A DNA stretch of 64,000 bases from Fusibacter_C sp942493125 (GTDB taxonomy: Bacteria > Bacillota > Clostridia > Peptostreptococcales > Acidaminobacteraceae): assembly GCA_942493125.1 (NCBI GenBank), contig OW818667.1, positions 1,054,001 to 1,118,000 of the forward strand. Reading direction: 5' to 3'. The position numbers were made by a program, and so were the translations under genes. Below, in pieces: positions 8,961 through 18,145 of this stretch. The notes below the pieces were generated by a model. That model was not told where the DNA came from. It ran no database searches and was given only the letters and a program-made list of their open reading frames with translations. The first letter of the stretch is position 1, and every line of letters starts with the position of its first letter.

Positions 8961-8989
8961 TTGAATTGTTACCTCTCAGATGATATTCT
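8961..8989 (+). promoter_or_regulatory. promoter of the riboswitch/ATPase transcript
   Basis: TTGAAT (8961-8966), a 17-bp spacer and TATTCT (8984-8989), about 35 bp before the conserved riboswitch core. Confidence 0.65.
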
Positions 8990-9020
8990 AATGTCTATGT
9001 TAATACAATTTTATACTGTT

Positions 9021-9158
9021 AAAGGGGAGTAACTACCTTAATTGGAGATTGAGTCAACAACCGGTTTAAACACCTGGTTCAATCCTTTGTGATCAAAGCT
9101 GTAAGACCTTTAGCAAATTCTTTCCAAGGGAAATGAATCTGCTAGGGGTTTTTTTTAT
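9021..9158 (+). ncRNA. yybP-ykoY family (Mn2+) riboswitch with terminator
   Basis: The leader carries the family's conserved 5' segment AAAGGGGAGTAACT at 9022 and the 3' segment AAGACCTTTAGC at about 9104, separated by a hairpin (CAACCGGTTT/ACACCTGGTT region). The downstream CCTTTAGCA pairs with TGCTAGGGG, followed by eight T's, forming an intrinsic terminator at 9107-9158. By the known mechanism, Mn2+ binding holds the 5' part together and frees transcription of the downstream pump. The ~60 bp from the terminator to the ATPase start hold only the ribosome-binding site. Confidence 0.88.
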
Positions 9159-9219
9159 TGAATCAACCCAAAAACAGACTATAATCTAATTAAGAAGAAG
9201 AATAAGAGGAGGGATATGC

Positions 9220-11889
9220 ATGTGGTTTTCAAAAACACAGGAACAAGTGCTTGCAGAACTTAAAGTTGAGCAGCACAGAGGCTTGTCCAACGAAGAGGCC
9301 GAAAAGAGACTGGAACAATATGGTGAAAACAAATTAAAGGGCAAACCTAAAAAGAAATTGATTTCATTGTTCTTAGCGCAGCTCAAAGATATGCTCATTT
9401 ATGTTTTACTTGGTGCATCTGTTATCACGGTTGTTATCGGCGAGTACATCGATGCCGTGATCATTTTACTCGTTGTCGTATTAAACGCCGTTATAGGTGT
9501 TGTTCAAGAATTCAAGGCTGAAAAGGCCATAGAGGCACTCCAAAAGATGACGACGCCAAAATCTCTCGTCAGACGAAATGGTGAAGTACTAGAGATCAAC
9601 TCGGAACTTCTCGTTCCAGGAGATATTATCATCATTGACGCAGGTAGATTTATACCTGCAGACCTTAGATTGATCGACAGTGCCAATTTGCAGATCGAAG
9701 AATCAGCTTTGACCGGTGAATCCGTACCTTCTGAAAAAAATGCAAATGAAATGATATCTGATCCAAAGACGCCAATCGGCGACAAAGGCAATATGGCATT
9801 CATGTCCACGCTTGTGACTTATGGACGTGGTGAAGGCGTTGTCGTTGCAACAGCTATGGAAACTGAGATGGGTAAGATCGCTAAAATTCTCGATGAAGAT
9901 ATCGAGGACATGACTCCACTACAAAAGAGACTAGAAGAACTTGGCAAGACGCTCGGGTTTTTAGCAATTGGCATTTGTGCACTCATATTTGTCGTCGCAC
10001 TCATTCAAAAAAGAGATCTGTTTGAAATGTTCTTAACAGCTATCAGTCTTGCAGTAGCTGCTATACCAGAAGGTTTACCAGCGATCGTCGCAATCGTTTT
10101 GGCACTTGGCGTTACCAGAATGTCAAAAATCCATGCGATTGTAAAAAAGCTTCCTGCAGTTGAAACGTTGGGCTCAGTCAATATTATTTGCTCTGACAAA
10201 ACAGGTACCTTAACTCAAAATAAAATGACAGTGGTAAAACACTATACTTTAGATAATTTGCAAAATCTTGAAGCAAGCAGCGGTACGTTGCAGGCTGACG
10301 CAGAAACACAAGCACTGATTACTTCATTTGTCCTTTGCTCTGATGCCACTTATGAAAATGGACAAAGCACAGGTGATCCAACTGAAGTTGCTCTCGTCGT
10401 CATGGGCGACAGATATGATCTGTCGCGTAAGTCGCTTAACAGTGTCTATAAACGCGTTGGTGAAAAACCATTTGACTCAGACAGAAAACTCATGTCGACA
10501 CTCAACATCCATGAAAATGGCTATAGAGTGCATACAAAAGGCGCCATTGATAATCTCTTAAAAATTTCTACACGTGCATTGGTCGCAGGTGAAATTGTCC
10601 CTCTTACTGAAGAGATGAAGCATAAATTTCTTGAAGTCACTGAAGAGATGTCCAACAATGCACTTAGGGTATTAGGCGTTGCATTTAAAGAAACGCATAG
10701 CATCATTGATCCTAAAGAAATGGAAAGCGATCTCGTTGTAATCGGCATCGTCGGTATGATTGATCCACCTAGACTCGAAGTCAAAGCATCTATCAATGAA
10801 GCAAAAGAAGCTGGCATCACACCAGTCATGATTACTGGCGATCACAAAAATACTGCGTATGCTATTGCTAAAGAACTGGGTATCGCAACAGACATTTCAC
10901 AAAGCATCACTGGCGCTGAAATCGACGAACTATCTGATGAAGCGTTCGTCAAACAAATTCAAAGCTTACGCGTATTCGCACGCGTTTCACCAGAACACAA
11001 AGTTAAGATCGTCAAAGCTTTCAAAGCACTTGGAAACATTGTCTCTATGACAGGCGATGGTGTCAACGACGCACCTTCACTTAAATATGCAGATATCGGC
11101 GTTGCGATGGGTATCACTGGCACTGACGTTTCAAAGAGCGCAAGTGACATGATTTTGACAGACGATAATTTTTCAACGATCGTCAACGCGATTGAAGAAG
11201 GTAGAAACATTTACAGCAACATCAAGAAAGCCGTCATCTTCCTATTATCATGTAACCTCGGCGAGATCATTGCGATTTTCTTCTCTGTACTCTTTTTCTG
11301 GCCAATTCCTTTACTCCCAACTCAAATATTATGGATCAACCTCGTTACAGATACATTAACGGCTATCGCACTTGGCGTCGACCCTGGCGACAAAGACATC
11401 ATGAAGAAAAAACCGCGTAACCCTAAGGAGAGCTTCTTTGCAGGTGGTGCTGGTGTCAGAGCTTTGATTGGCGGAACATTAATAGGTATTTTAACTTTAG
11501 TTGCCTTCTATTATGGCCTCTATGAACATGGCTTCAGTTTAGATTCTAAAAACATCTCTGAAGATGCGTTAACCTATGCACGTACGATGGCGTTTGTCGT
11601 TTTAGCTGCATCACAACTGTTCTATTCACTTAGTATGAGAAATTCTACGAAATCCATTTTCCAAGTTGGATTATTCACAAATAAGTACCTCATTGGCGCC
11701 ATTATCATCGGTTTGATCTTGCAAGTTGGCGTTATTTCGATACCTTTCCTTGCAGCGGCATTTAAAGTACAGATGTTGTCTTTAAATGACTGGTTGTTAG
11801 TGTTTGGATTCGCATTGATTCCACTTTTCGTAAACGAAATCATCAAAGTGTTTATGAGACTTAAAGCTTCAAAATCAATTGATAACTAA
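9220..11889 (+). CDS. P-type cation-transporting ATPase (Ca2+/Mn2+ type, P2A-like)
   Basis: ATP-driven membrane pump exporting divalent cations. The 889 residues contain the cation-ATPase N-terminal domain, the actuator TGES motif, PEGLPA in TM4, the phosphorylated Asp in CSDKTGTLTQNK, the ATP-binding KGA region, TGDGVNDAP, and six C-terminal helices. PEGLPA and the overall architecture place it with SERCA/PMR1-like pumps. The ATG at 9220 follows GAGGAGGG. It is governed by a yybP-ykoY riboswitch, and pumps of this type under that riboswitch (for example YoaB of Lactococcus) export Mn2+. Mn2+ efflux is therefore the best guess, though Ca2+ transport is equally consistent with the protein alone. 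Confidence 0.95.
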   Translation: MWFSKTQEQVLAELKVEQHRGLSNEEAEKRLEQYGENKLKGKPKKKLISLFLAQLKDMLIYVLLGASVITVVIGEYIDAVIILLVVVLNAVIGVVQEFKAEKAIEALQKMTTPKSLVRRNGEVLEINSELLVPGDIIIIDAGRFIPADLRLIDSANLQIEESALTGESVPSEKNANEMISDPKTPIGDKGNMAFMSTLVTYGRGEGVVVATAMETEMGKIAKILDEDIEDMTPLQKRLEELGKTLGFLAIGICALIFVVALIQKRDLFEMFLTAISLAVAAIPEGLPAIVAIVLALGVTRMSKIHAIVKKLPAVETLGSVNIICSDKTGTLTQNKMTVVKHYTLDNLQNLEASSGTLQADAETQALITSFVLCSDATYENGQSTGDPTEVALVVMGDRYDLSRKSLNSVYKRVGEKPFDSDRKLMSTLNIHENGYRVHTKGAIDNLLKISTRALVAGEIVPLTEEMKHKFLEVTEEMSNNALRVLGVAFKETHSIIDPKEMESDLVVIGIVGMIDPPRLEVKASINEAKEAGITPVMITGDHKNTAYAIAKELGIATDISQSITGAEIDELSDEAFVKQIQSLRVFARVSPEHKVKIVKAFKALGNIVSMTGDGVNDAPSLKYADIGVAMGITGTDVSKSASDMILTDDNFSTIVNAIEEGRNIYSNIKKAVIFLLSCNLGEIIAIFFSVLFFWPIPLLPTQILWINLVTDTLTAIALGVDPGDKDIMKKKPRNPKESFFAGGAGVRALIGGTLIGILTLVAFYYGLYEHGFSLDSKNISEDALTYARTMAFVVLAASQLFYSLSMRNSTKSIFQVGLFTNKYLIGAIIIGLILQVGVISIPFLAAAFKVQMLSLNDWLLVFGFALIPLFVNEIIKVFMRLKASKSIDN

Positions 11890-11902
11890 CTGTAATTAAA
11901 TT

Positions 11903-11952
11903 AAAACGGGCCGTCGCAAATCTAAGGAATTAGTTTTGCGACGGCCCGTTTT
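11903..11952. terminator. strong bidirectional terminator after the ATPase
   Basis: Stem AAAACGGGCCGTCGCAAA / TTTTGCGACGGCCCGTTTT with flanking A and T runs. It serves the ATPase and the convergent anti-sigma gene. Confidence 0.92.
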
Positions 11953-11972
11953 TTATTCAATACAATATGCAT

Positions 11973-12839
11973 TTATTGCACATAACGATCGCTTACCAGC
12001 AAATCCGAGATAATTTCCGTAGGGATTTCAAATTCAAGCACACCCATATACCCTGGGGCGACCGTGTATTTGTCAAACGAGATTACCAATTTGCCGTTTT
12101 CAGTCAAATAGAAATTTTGATCGGGTGAAATGGTCTTAAATGGATCAAAATCCTCTTCTGTCACCCAATAGATATTAGCGGGATTCTCCGTCATATCTTC
12201 CTTCATATAAGCTATCAAAAATGTTGAGATGCGCTCGATATATGTCTCATCTGTAAAAAGACTTGGTAAAGTTACCATAATCCCCTCAATTTTATCGACG
12301 GTGTCATACGTAAAGGTAGTCGATGAAGAGCCAACTGTATTGACATAATAACGACCGATCGATAGAATCCGATCAGTGTCTGTCTTGATCTCGAAACCAC
12401 TATCGATTCCGAGATGTCCACCTGCTTCTTCGATAGCTGTCATCTCTTTTTTGAAATTATCATAAAGCGCCTTGTTTTCATCATAGTACTTTTGATTAAG
12501 TGCTGCTTGAAGGGTTTCATTTTCGAGTCCAGTTATCACTGGTGCTTCGATATTGGCATGGACACTCTCTGTTTCTACGACATCGAATTTGAAACTCAAG
12601 ACTTTTACAATTTCCCCAAATAAAGGTATTTCTGACAAGGTCATGGCAAAGTCTTGGTTCACATTCACTGATAACGTCAAAAGCAATACAAATGAAGCCG
12701 CTGCCGCTGTAATTTTTAGCATCGCATTGTTTCTTCTCTCATGTTGTATTCTTTTAAAACTGTTGTTAATCCTAGACTCTAAATCTACTGGTATATCAGC
12801 GTTGATGTATTTTTCTTTAATCGCATTAAATTGATCCAT
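11973..12839 (-). CDS. rsiV: RsiV-like anti-sigma factor (DUF3298)
   Basis: Membrane-anchored anti-sigma factor that holds the adjacent ECF sigma factor until an envelope signal releases it. The 288 residues comprise a short cytosolic N-terminus, one TM helix at about 42-60 and an extracytoplasmic region. The last ~100 residues (TFTYDTVDKIEGIMVTL, FYLTENGKLVISFDKYTVAPG) match the DUF3298/RsiV type. In Bacillus, RsiV binds lysozyme through this domain and is then cleaved; the same signal here is inferred. The start overlaps the sigma gene by 14 bp and follows AGGAGG, as expected for a translationally coupled pair. Confidence 0.85.
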   Translation of the reverse strand: MDQFNAIKEKYINADIPVDLESRINNSFKRIQHERRNNAMLKITAAAASFVLLLTLSVNVNQDFAMTLSEIPLFGEIVKVLSFKFDVVETESVHANIEAPVITGLENETLQAALNQKYYDENKALYDNFKKEMTAIEEAGGHLGIDSGFEIKTDTDRILSIGRYYVNTVGSSSTTFTYDTVDKIEGIMVTLPSLFTDETYIERISTFLIAYMKEDMTENPANIYWVTEEDFDPFKTISPDQNFYLTENGKLVISFDKYTVAPGYMGVLEFEIPTEIISDLLVSDRYVQ

Positions 12840-13329
12840 TTGAATCCTCCTGAAGTTCGATTCGTAGTAACTTCAATCCCTTATAGAGCTTGGTTTTCAA
12901 AGTGTTCTCATTTTCATCAAGCACTTTGGCGATATCTGTTATTTTCATATCTTCGAAGTACCTTAAAACGATAATTGTTTTAATCTCCGTTGGCAGTTTA
13001 TCAAGGGCATCTTGTAAATCAAAATCGACATATTGGTCCACAGTCTCAAGTTTGTTTTCTATCATTTCCTGATCGTAGTGAACAAACTTCTTGTTTCTTC
13101 TAAGAAAATCAAGTGATGTATTGACAAGAATTCTATAAAACCAGCTGTTCAAAGCGTCTGGATAATTGCTTTTATCAATTGATTTCAGCGCTTTTACTAT
13201 ACTTTCGTGTACAATATCCCAAGCATCTTCCTGATGCCTTGAGTAGCTGTACGCGAGTCTAAAATGGGCATTTCTGTTAGTGCTGATATAAGTCTGAAAC
13301 TGCTGCACCATCTGCTTTTTTTTATTCAT
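12826..13329 (-). CDS. sigV: ECF-type RNA polymerase sigma factor (SigV-like)
   Basis: Directs RNA polymerase to stress-response promoters. The 167 residues contain sigma region 2 (AYSYSRHQEDAWDIVHE) and region 4 (LPTEIKTIIVLRYFEDMKITDIAKVL, a helix-turn-helix). Only regions 2 and 4 are present, as in all ECF sigmas. The ATG at 13329 follows AGGAGA. The 3' end overlaps the RsiV-like gene by 14 bp, so the two are one operon. An ECF-type promoter lies directly upstream, suggesting autoregulation. Confidence 0.92.
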   Translation of the reverse strand: MNKKKQMVQQFQTYISTNRNAHFRLAYSYSRHQEDAWDIVHESIVKALKSIDKSNYPDALNSWFYRILVNTSLDFLRRNKKFVHYDQEMIENKLETVDQYVDFDLQDALDKLPTEIKTIIVLRYFEDMKITDIAKVLDENENTLKTKLYKGLKLLRIELQEDSNGSI

Positions 13330-13370
13330 GAATATCTCCTGTATGTCTTTTTGTAAGCTTACAAGTATTA

Positions 13371-13395
13371 GACGTTCTTGCTATGTAAAAAGTTT
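13371..13395 (-). promoter_or_regulatory. candidate ECF-sigma (autoregulatory) promoter
   Basis: Minus-strand AAAAC (AAAC at 13395-13392), a 17-bp spacer and CGTC (13374-13371), followed by TAA. The AAC...CGTC pattern is the usual ECF promoter signature. It lies about 42 bp before the sigma gene start. Confidence 0.6.
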
Positions 13396-13419
13396 TAGGA
13401 CAACCATATGGTTGTCCTA
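13396..13419 (-). terminator. hairpin after the cupin gene
   Basis: Palindrome AGGACAAC-CATATG-GTTGTCCT, followed on the minus strand by AAAACTTTTT. It separates the cupin gene from the sigma operon and abuts the candidate ECF promoter. Confidence 0.6.
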
Positions 13420-13446
13420 ATTTTATTTGTCTAGTAGTTTTCAATT

Positions 13447-13767
13447 CTATTTTGTTATATCCAAATCATGCATCAGTTTTAACACGATGAGCTCTACGAC
13501 ATCATCTGTAACATTACTAAGAGATGACATGACGCCTTTTGGAACGTTCCCCACCTGTCCTCTTTTCAGTTGGATAGGTGCTTCATCTTCAAGCACAATG
13601 GTGAGTTCCCCTCGCAACACGGTGATATAAACATGTGCGTCCGTTGGATGCTTTGGAAACACTTTTCCTGGCGGCATGATTACATGGTTCATCAAACAAT
13701 CGCCTCTATCAAATACATTTTCTAGAGTCTCCTGATCTGTTAACGTGTAAAAGTAGATCGTTGCCAT
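13447..13767 (-). CDS. small cupin-domain protein
   Basis: A 106-residue single-domain cupin. The two cupin strands are visible: HPTDAHVYITVLRGELTIVLED in the middle and RGQVGNVPKGVMSSLSN after it. The canonical first-motif metal histidines are partly missing (one His before VYITV, no later HH), so metal binding is doubtful. The start follows AAGGTGAGG. The specific function is unknown; such proteins are often sugar- or small-ligand-binding folds. It lies between a DEAD helicase and the sigma operon and is transcribed separately from the latter. Confidence 0.8.
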   Translation of the reverse strand: MATIYFYTLTDQETLENVFDRGDCLMNHVIMPPGKVFPKHPTDAHVYITVLRGELTIVLEDEAPIQLKRGQVGNVPKGVMSSLSNVTDDVVELIVLKLMHDLDITK

Positions 13768-13789
13768 TCCTCACCTTTTCCTAATCATT

Positions 13790-15355
13790 TTATTTTTTAA
13801 ACAATTTAGTCAATTTTGATAGAATCGACTCGCGTTTTTGTGGTTTTTGTATGGTTTGATTCGTTGCTGATGACGTAACCGAGTTGGCCGGTTTAGTCAC
13901 GACTGGTTGAGAGACTGGCTTTGTGACTGGTTTAATATTTGATTCAGATGGCTGCGTGATTGGTTTCGGTTCGTAGGGTTTATTGCCCTGATATTTAGGC
14001 TTGTTCCCTTGATATGGCGTTTTGTTTGATTGTGACGGTTTATGACCTGATGTTGGCTTAGAACCATGTACCGGTCTTGCATGCGTTGCCGGACCATCCT
14101 GTGCAGGTTTTATACCCTCATGAGGTTTTGCTTTTCTCTCGTGATTATGCGGTCTGCTCGACTTATGCTCAGATGCTAAAGCATGATCGACTCTTGGTCT
14201 AGGCTTTGGCGTTTTCTGAGGTTTTGAAGCAACTTCCGCATCTGTCGGAAGCGGTTCTTCCTGAATCAAGACGCCAACGTGTTCTTCAATTTCGTAAAGT
14301 GAAAACAAATCGTCTTTTGTGACGAGTGTAATCGCGCGCCCACCATTGCCAGCGCGTCCAGTACGTCCGATACGGTGTACATAGCTGTCTTTTTCAAGCG
14401 GTACATCGTAATTGATGACTAATGACAAATCGTCTACATGGATGCCTCTTGCTGCGACGTCAGTAGCTACTAGCACTTCGAAGTCACCTTTTTTAAACTG
14501 CTGAATCGAGCGCATGCGGTTGCTTTGTGAGTTCGCGCCATGGAGTGCCTTACAGGTATACCCTTTGCCCTCGAGAAATTCGTTGACTCTGTCAACTGCA
14601 ATCCGCGTGTTGCAAAACACCATACAGCTGTCCGGTTGCTCAACAGTCAATATCCTGTGAAGCTGTTTACGCTTTTCATTGGCCTCCACTTTATAATAAA
14701 ACTGTGAGATCGAGTCCACTGTTTTAGTTTCAGACTCTATTTCAATCGTTTCAGGTGACTTCATATACGTTTTACAGAGTCTTTGTATTTCAGGTGGCAT
14801 TGTCGCAGAAAAGAGCATGGTCACGCGATTTCCAGGTATTTTTTTGATGATGCGCTGTACTTGATCGAAAAAACCCATATCAAGCATACGATCCGCTTCA
14901 TCGAGTACTAAGTATTCAATTTTATTTGTCTTTAAATTGCCTTGATTCATATGGTCAAAAACTCTGCCAGGTGTTCCAGTAACAATTTCTGCACCTTTTG
15001 CTAATTTTTCAATTTCCTGTTGCATACTGTGTCCACCATAAAGGACTGTCGTTCTGACAGGTTTATACTTAGACATCTGCTTCAGATCTTGATCGACTTG
15101 TACGGCAAGTTCACGGGTAGGCGTTAAGATGAGCGCCTTTGGTCCATCATCTGTTTTTTCAAGTGCATGGAGCATTGGTATGCCAAATGCGCCAGTTTTA
15201 CCACTGCCCGTCTTTGAAATGACAATCAAGTCTTCATGAAGAAGCACTTTGGGTATTACTTTGCCTTGAACTTCAGTTGGGCTGCTATAACCTAGCTCTT
15301 CGAGCGATTTTAATATTTCTTGAGATAATCCAAACTCTGAAAATGATTGATTCAT
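13790..15355 (-). CDS. DEAD-box ATP-dependent RNA helicase with long basic tail
   Basis: Unwinds RNA duplexes, probably in ribosome assembly, mRNA decay or cold adaptation. The N-terminus has the Q motif (FSEFGLSQEI); then Walker A SKTGSGKTG, PTRELAVQ, DEAD (VLDEADRMLDMGF), SAT, and the C-terminal motif HRIGRTGRAG. After about residue 365 comes a ~150-residue low-complexity tail rich in Lys, Pro, His and Gln, with repeated YQGNKP units, ending in a basic KLTKLFKK. This is typical of CshA/RhlE-like RNA-binding tails. The true start is the ATG at 15355 behind AAGAAGG; longer readings would overlap the divergent transporter gene. Confidence 0.94.
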   Translation of the reverse strand: MNQSFSEFGLSQEILKSLEELGYSSPTEVQGKVIPKVLLHEDLIVISKTGSGKTGAFGIPMLHALEKTDDGPKALILTPTRELAVQVDQDLKQMSKYKPVRTTVLYGGHSMQQEIEKLAKGAEIVTGTPGRVFDHMNQGNLKTNKIEYLVLDEADRMLDMGFFDQVQRIIKKIPGNRVTMLFSATMPPEIQRLCKTYMKSPETIEIESETKTVDSISQFYYKVEANEKRKQLHRILTVEQPDSCMVFCNTRIAVDRVNEFLEGKGYTCKALHGANSQSNRMRSIQQFKKGDFEVLVATDVAARGIHVDDLSLVINYDVPLEKDSYVHRIGRTGRAGNGGRAITLVTKDDLFSLYEIEEHVGVLIQEEPLPTDAEVASKPQKTPKPRPRVDHALASEHKSSRPHNHERKAKPHEGIKPAQDGPATHARPVHGSKPTSGHKPSQSNKTPYQGNKPKYQGNKPYEPKPITQPSESNIKPVTKPVSQPVVTKPANSVTSSATNQTIQKPQKRESILSKLTKLFKK

Positions 15356-15489
15356 ATTGCCTTCTTTCACGATAGTTTTAAGTTGATTACATTTCATTAT
15401 AACAGAGAAAACAAAATTTTCACAGATTTGGGTTACTTTCGGCCGATTTTCATGTAAAATCGAAGTAATGACACAATTCGAGGTTAGAC

Positions 15490-16362
15490 ATGAAACATTC
15501 ATTAGCTGAACTAATGTTACTATTATCTGTTGCATTTTGGGGGTCTTCATTTGCACTAACTAAACCTTTACTCGATTCGATGGGCGTTTTCACTTTTATG
15601 GCCTCTCGGTTTGTCGTTGGCGGTGTGATTTTGGTTTTAGTGCTTTACATACTTGGAAAATTCAAACCTGACAAACAACAAATCAAGGGTGGTATCGTAA
15701 CTGGCCTCCTGCTGTTTCTAGCATTTATATTTCATACCTATGGTCTCAAATATACCACAGTTGCGAAAAATGCCTTCATAGTTGGCAGCAATGTCATCTT
15801 TGTGCCCATCATATTGACGCTCGTCATGAAGAAAGCCCAGTCAAAAATCGTTTGGTTATCTACCTTTATCGCACTGATAGGCCTTGCATTAGTGACACTC
15901 GATGGCGCACAAGGTGGTTTGAATATAGGCGATCTAATTACTGTGATTGGTACTATTATCGTTGCCTTTTATATATTGCGTGTTGAAGCGTATGTGAGAC
16001 ATGGTAACCCACTCAATATTGCCACGATTCAAGTGATGACCGTCGGTATTTTGAGCTTGATCCCCGCCTTTGTTTTAGAGTCGCCTATTGCAGACCTTTC
16101 ACTACAAGCATTGACACCACTTATGATTAGAAATTTATTGATTTTGAGTATCGGTTGTACAAGTATTGCGTATCTACTTGCTAACTACGCACAGAGTATT
16201 GTATCTGCGTCGCGAACAGCACTGCTCTACGTATTTGAACCGATTTTTGGCGCTTTTCTTGGATGGCTATTACTTGGAGAAGTTGTCGGTATACAAGGGA
16301 TCATCGGCGCTTTATTGATTACATTTGCAACGATCTTGCCTCAATTCATGAAAAAACCATGA
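15490..16362 (+). CDS. EamA-family drug/metabolite transporter (DMT)
   Basis: An inner-membrane permease of 290 residues with about ten hydrophobic helices in two EamA repeats. The first begins at LLLSVAFWGSSFALTK, and the second ends at IFGAFLGWLLLGEVVG, the conserved end-motif of the family. The substrate is unknown; relatives export amino acids or metabolites. The ATG at 15490 follows GAGG, and the gene runs divergently from the helicase with about 135 bp between the starts. The stop codon lies inside a shared terminator stem. Confidence 0.92.
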   Translation: MKHSLAELMLLLSVAFWGSSFALTKPLLDSMGVFTFMASRFVVGGVILVLVLYILGKFKPDKQQIKGGIVTGLLLFLAFIFHTYGLKYTTVAKNAFIVGSNVIFVPIILTLVMKKAQSKIVWLSTFIALIGLALVTLDGAQGGLNIGDLITVIGTIIVAFYILRVEAYVRHGNPLNIATIQVMTVGILSLIPAFVLESPIADLSLQALTPLMIRNLLILSIGCTSIAYLLANYAQSIVSASRTALLYVFEPIFGAFLGWLLLGEVVGIQGIIGALLITFATILPQFMKKP

Positions 16363-16391
16363 GCATTCTAAAAATTGCTCATGGTTTTTTT
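16351..16391. terminator. bidirectional terminator
   Basis: Stem CCATGAGCA/TGCTCATGG with A-run and T-run flanks. The DMT transporter stop codon (TGA, 16360-16362) lies in the stem. Confidence 0.88.
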
Positions 16392-16418
16392 ATATTAAGG
16401 TTCTAAACAAAGATGCAA

Positions 16419-16718
16419 TCAGTTATCGAGTTTGACGCCAAATACATGGCACCTATGAACGCCTAGGACCTTATCCTCAAACAGTTCAATCGTATCATCA
16501 TAAGCCTCGATTTTTTTTTCAACATATACTTTGACACCATCGACCAAATAAGTATCGTAGTCTTCCAAATTCTGAGGTGCTTCAAGGTATACATGTGGTT
16601 CTAGAGAGTCGACATCGCCAATCGTAAAATTGGTTCTAATGATTCTCAATGAAACTTCGTCATGATGATGCTGTTTGAGGTATGTCTTCAAACTATCTTG
16701 AAGTACAACATTCAACAT
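16419..16718 (-). CDS. conserved small protein, paralogue A (weakly HesB/IscA-like)
   Basis: I do not recognise this 99-residue protein with confidence. It is soluble, starts MLNVVLQDSLKTYLKQHHHDE and ends in an HRCHVFGVKLDN segment with its only Cys. The pattern SLRI..., D.Y.VDGVKVYV, D.IELFED followed by a C-terminal cysteine faintly recalls the HesB/IscA fold, but the three family cysteines are missing. A clear paralogue lies at 18197-18505, on the other side of a soluble chemoreceptor gene. The start follows GAAGGTG. A perfect 12-bp palindrome, ACTCAATTGAGT (16737-16748), lies 19 bp before the start and may be an operator. Confidence 0.75.
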   Translation of the reverse strand: MLNVVLQDSLKTYLKQHHHDEVSLRIIRTNFTIGDVDSLEPHVYLEAPQNLEDYDTYLVDGVKVYVEKKIEAYDDTIELFEDKVLGVHRCHVFGVKLDN

Positions 16719-16829
16719 ACAGACACCTTCTTTCTAACTCAATTGAGTCATTGTATATTTACCCTATAAATGTGCAATTATTCACGGTTGACATAACTTG
16801 TTTGCATAATATATTGATTTTCACAACAA

Positions 16830-18023
16830 TTAGCTGAGCAATGATTCTGTGGATATCTTTATCTCTTTTTCAAATTGAATCAGTTCGTTTGACTGTTTTT
16901 TTAGAAGTGAATTGATAGATGATCCCGATGACGCTTTTTCTTCAATCGTAACTGTAATTGCATCTACTGCCTGTTTAATCTCATTCGTATTGCTCGCTTG
17001 TCTTTCAATTTGAGTTCTCACACCTTGTATATCTGCATCCACACTTTGGATGTCCGTTAGAATTCTCTCAATATTGGTTGTCGCATGTTCGACACTTGTT
17101 TTATTGCTATCTGTTTTTGACACAGCTTCATTGACTTTTGCAACGACATTCTTAATTTCGTATTGAATGCCTTTCATCATATCGGCTATTTCAACAGATG
17201 ATACCTTTGATTGAACAGCTAATTTACCGACTTCATCTGCAACAACGGCAAAACCTCTTCCGTGCTCACCCGCTCGAGCTGCTTCTATACTCGCATTGAG
17301 AGCAAGTAAATTGGTTTGCTCAGCAATATTGTTAATCAAAGATACCGTCTTATTTGCATTCTCAATAGAACTAAATAAATGTTCAATCTGCGCACGTACC
17401 ATTAAAATTTCTTCAACAGTAACAGTCAATGTTGCATTGACATTTTTTACAGCAGCAATGCCTTCTTCTGCTTCTTTGATAACCGTTTGACTCGCTCGTG
17501 CAACTGAGTCGACGCGATTAGTGATATTGTCTGACAACTCAGTAATTTCAACGATAGAAGCATTTACTTCTTCGACGACACTTGAAAGCTCTTGAATCCC
17601 AACGGCCATATCGTTGACGTCTTCACTGATCGTTGAGAGTCCCTTATTTGAATAGCCAATTCGATTTATGATTTCTTCAAGTGTATCGACGATGTGCTGT
17701 TCTTTTACTAAACTTTCTGCAATACCAATAGCACCAATGCAATTGCCTTTTTTATCTCTTATTGGATATGTTACGGCTCTAAACGGCACCCCATATATTT
17801 CTTTTGGAACAACTGCTGTGATGATTTTATTGCCCATGATCGTCGCTTTTAGTGGATCCCCTTCAGGTATTGACATGCCCTTCTTGAGTTTCACATCAAT
17901 TGCTTCACCTGGAACATAGGCTATAAACTGGTTAAGATCTGTTACTGACGCCATGATATCTTTTTGCATGACTTCCTTTATGTAAGGTAGAAATTCGACA
18001 AAAAGTTTGTGCTCTTTTTTCAT
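16830..18023 (-). CDS. soluble methyl-accepting chemotaxis protein
   Basis: A cytosolic chemoreceptor of 397 residues without transmembrane helices. The N-terminal ~120 residues form a PAS/Cache-like module (FRAVTYPIRDKKGNCIGAIG), followed by an MCP signalling domain whose tip NLLALNASIEAARAGEHGRG is near residue 240. Such proteins sense cytoplasmic signals and feed CheA. The ATG at 18023 follows GGAGG. It sits between two paralogous small proteins on the same strand, which suggests a functional link or a duplication around it. It ends 110 bp before paralogue A, whose own start signals indicate separate transcription is possible. Confidence 0.9.
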   Translation of the reverse strand: MKKEHKLFVEFLPYIKEVMQKDIMASVTDLNQFIAYVPGEAIDVKLKKGMSIPEGDPLKATIMGNKIITAVVPKEIYGVPFRAVTYPIRDKKGNCIGAIGIAESLVKEQHIVDTLEEIINRIGYSNKGLSTISEDVNDMAVGIQELSSVVEEVNASIVEITELSDNITNRVDSVARASQTVIKEAEEGIAAVKNVNATLTVTVEEILMVRAQIEHLFSSIENANKTVSLINNIAEQTNLLALNASIEAARAGEHGRGFAVVADEVGKLAVQSKVSSVEIADMMKGIQYEIKNVVAKVNEAVSKTDSNKTSVEHATTNIERILTDIQSVDADIQGVRTQIERQASNTNEIKQAVDAITVTIEEKASSGSSINSLLKKQSNELIQFEKEIKISTESLLS

Positions 18024-18145
18024 ATTGCCTCCAAAATTATTCTAAACGGATAATAGGTACCGTTTTGCTTTATTATTGTACATTTCCTTACAAATAATTA
18101 CAACAGTATCGTAGAAAAATCACAATTTAATTGTATTTTTACAAG

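Noticed and set aside
13897..14097. Minus-strand open frame inside the helicase tail
   Set aside because: Shadow frame of the repetitive Lys/Pro/Gln-rich tail.
15356..15556. Extension of the helicase to an upstream ATG
   Set aside because: It would overlap the divergent transporter gene, and the ATG at 15355 has a good ribosome-binding site and begins with the family's Q-motif.
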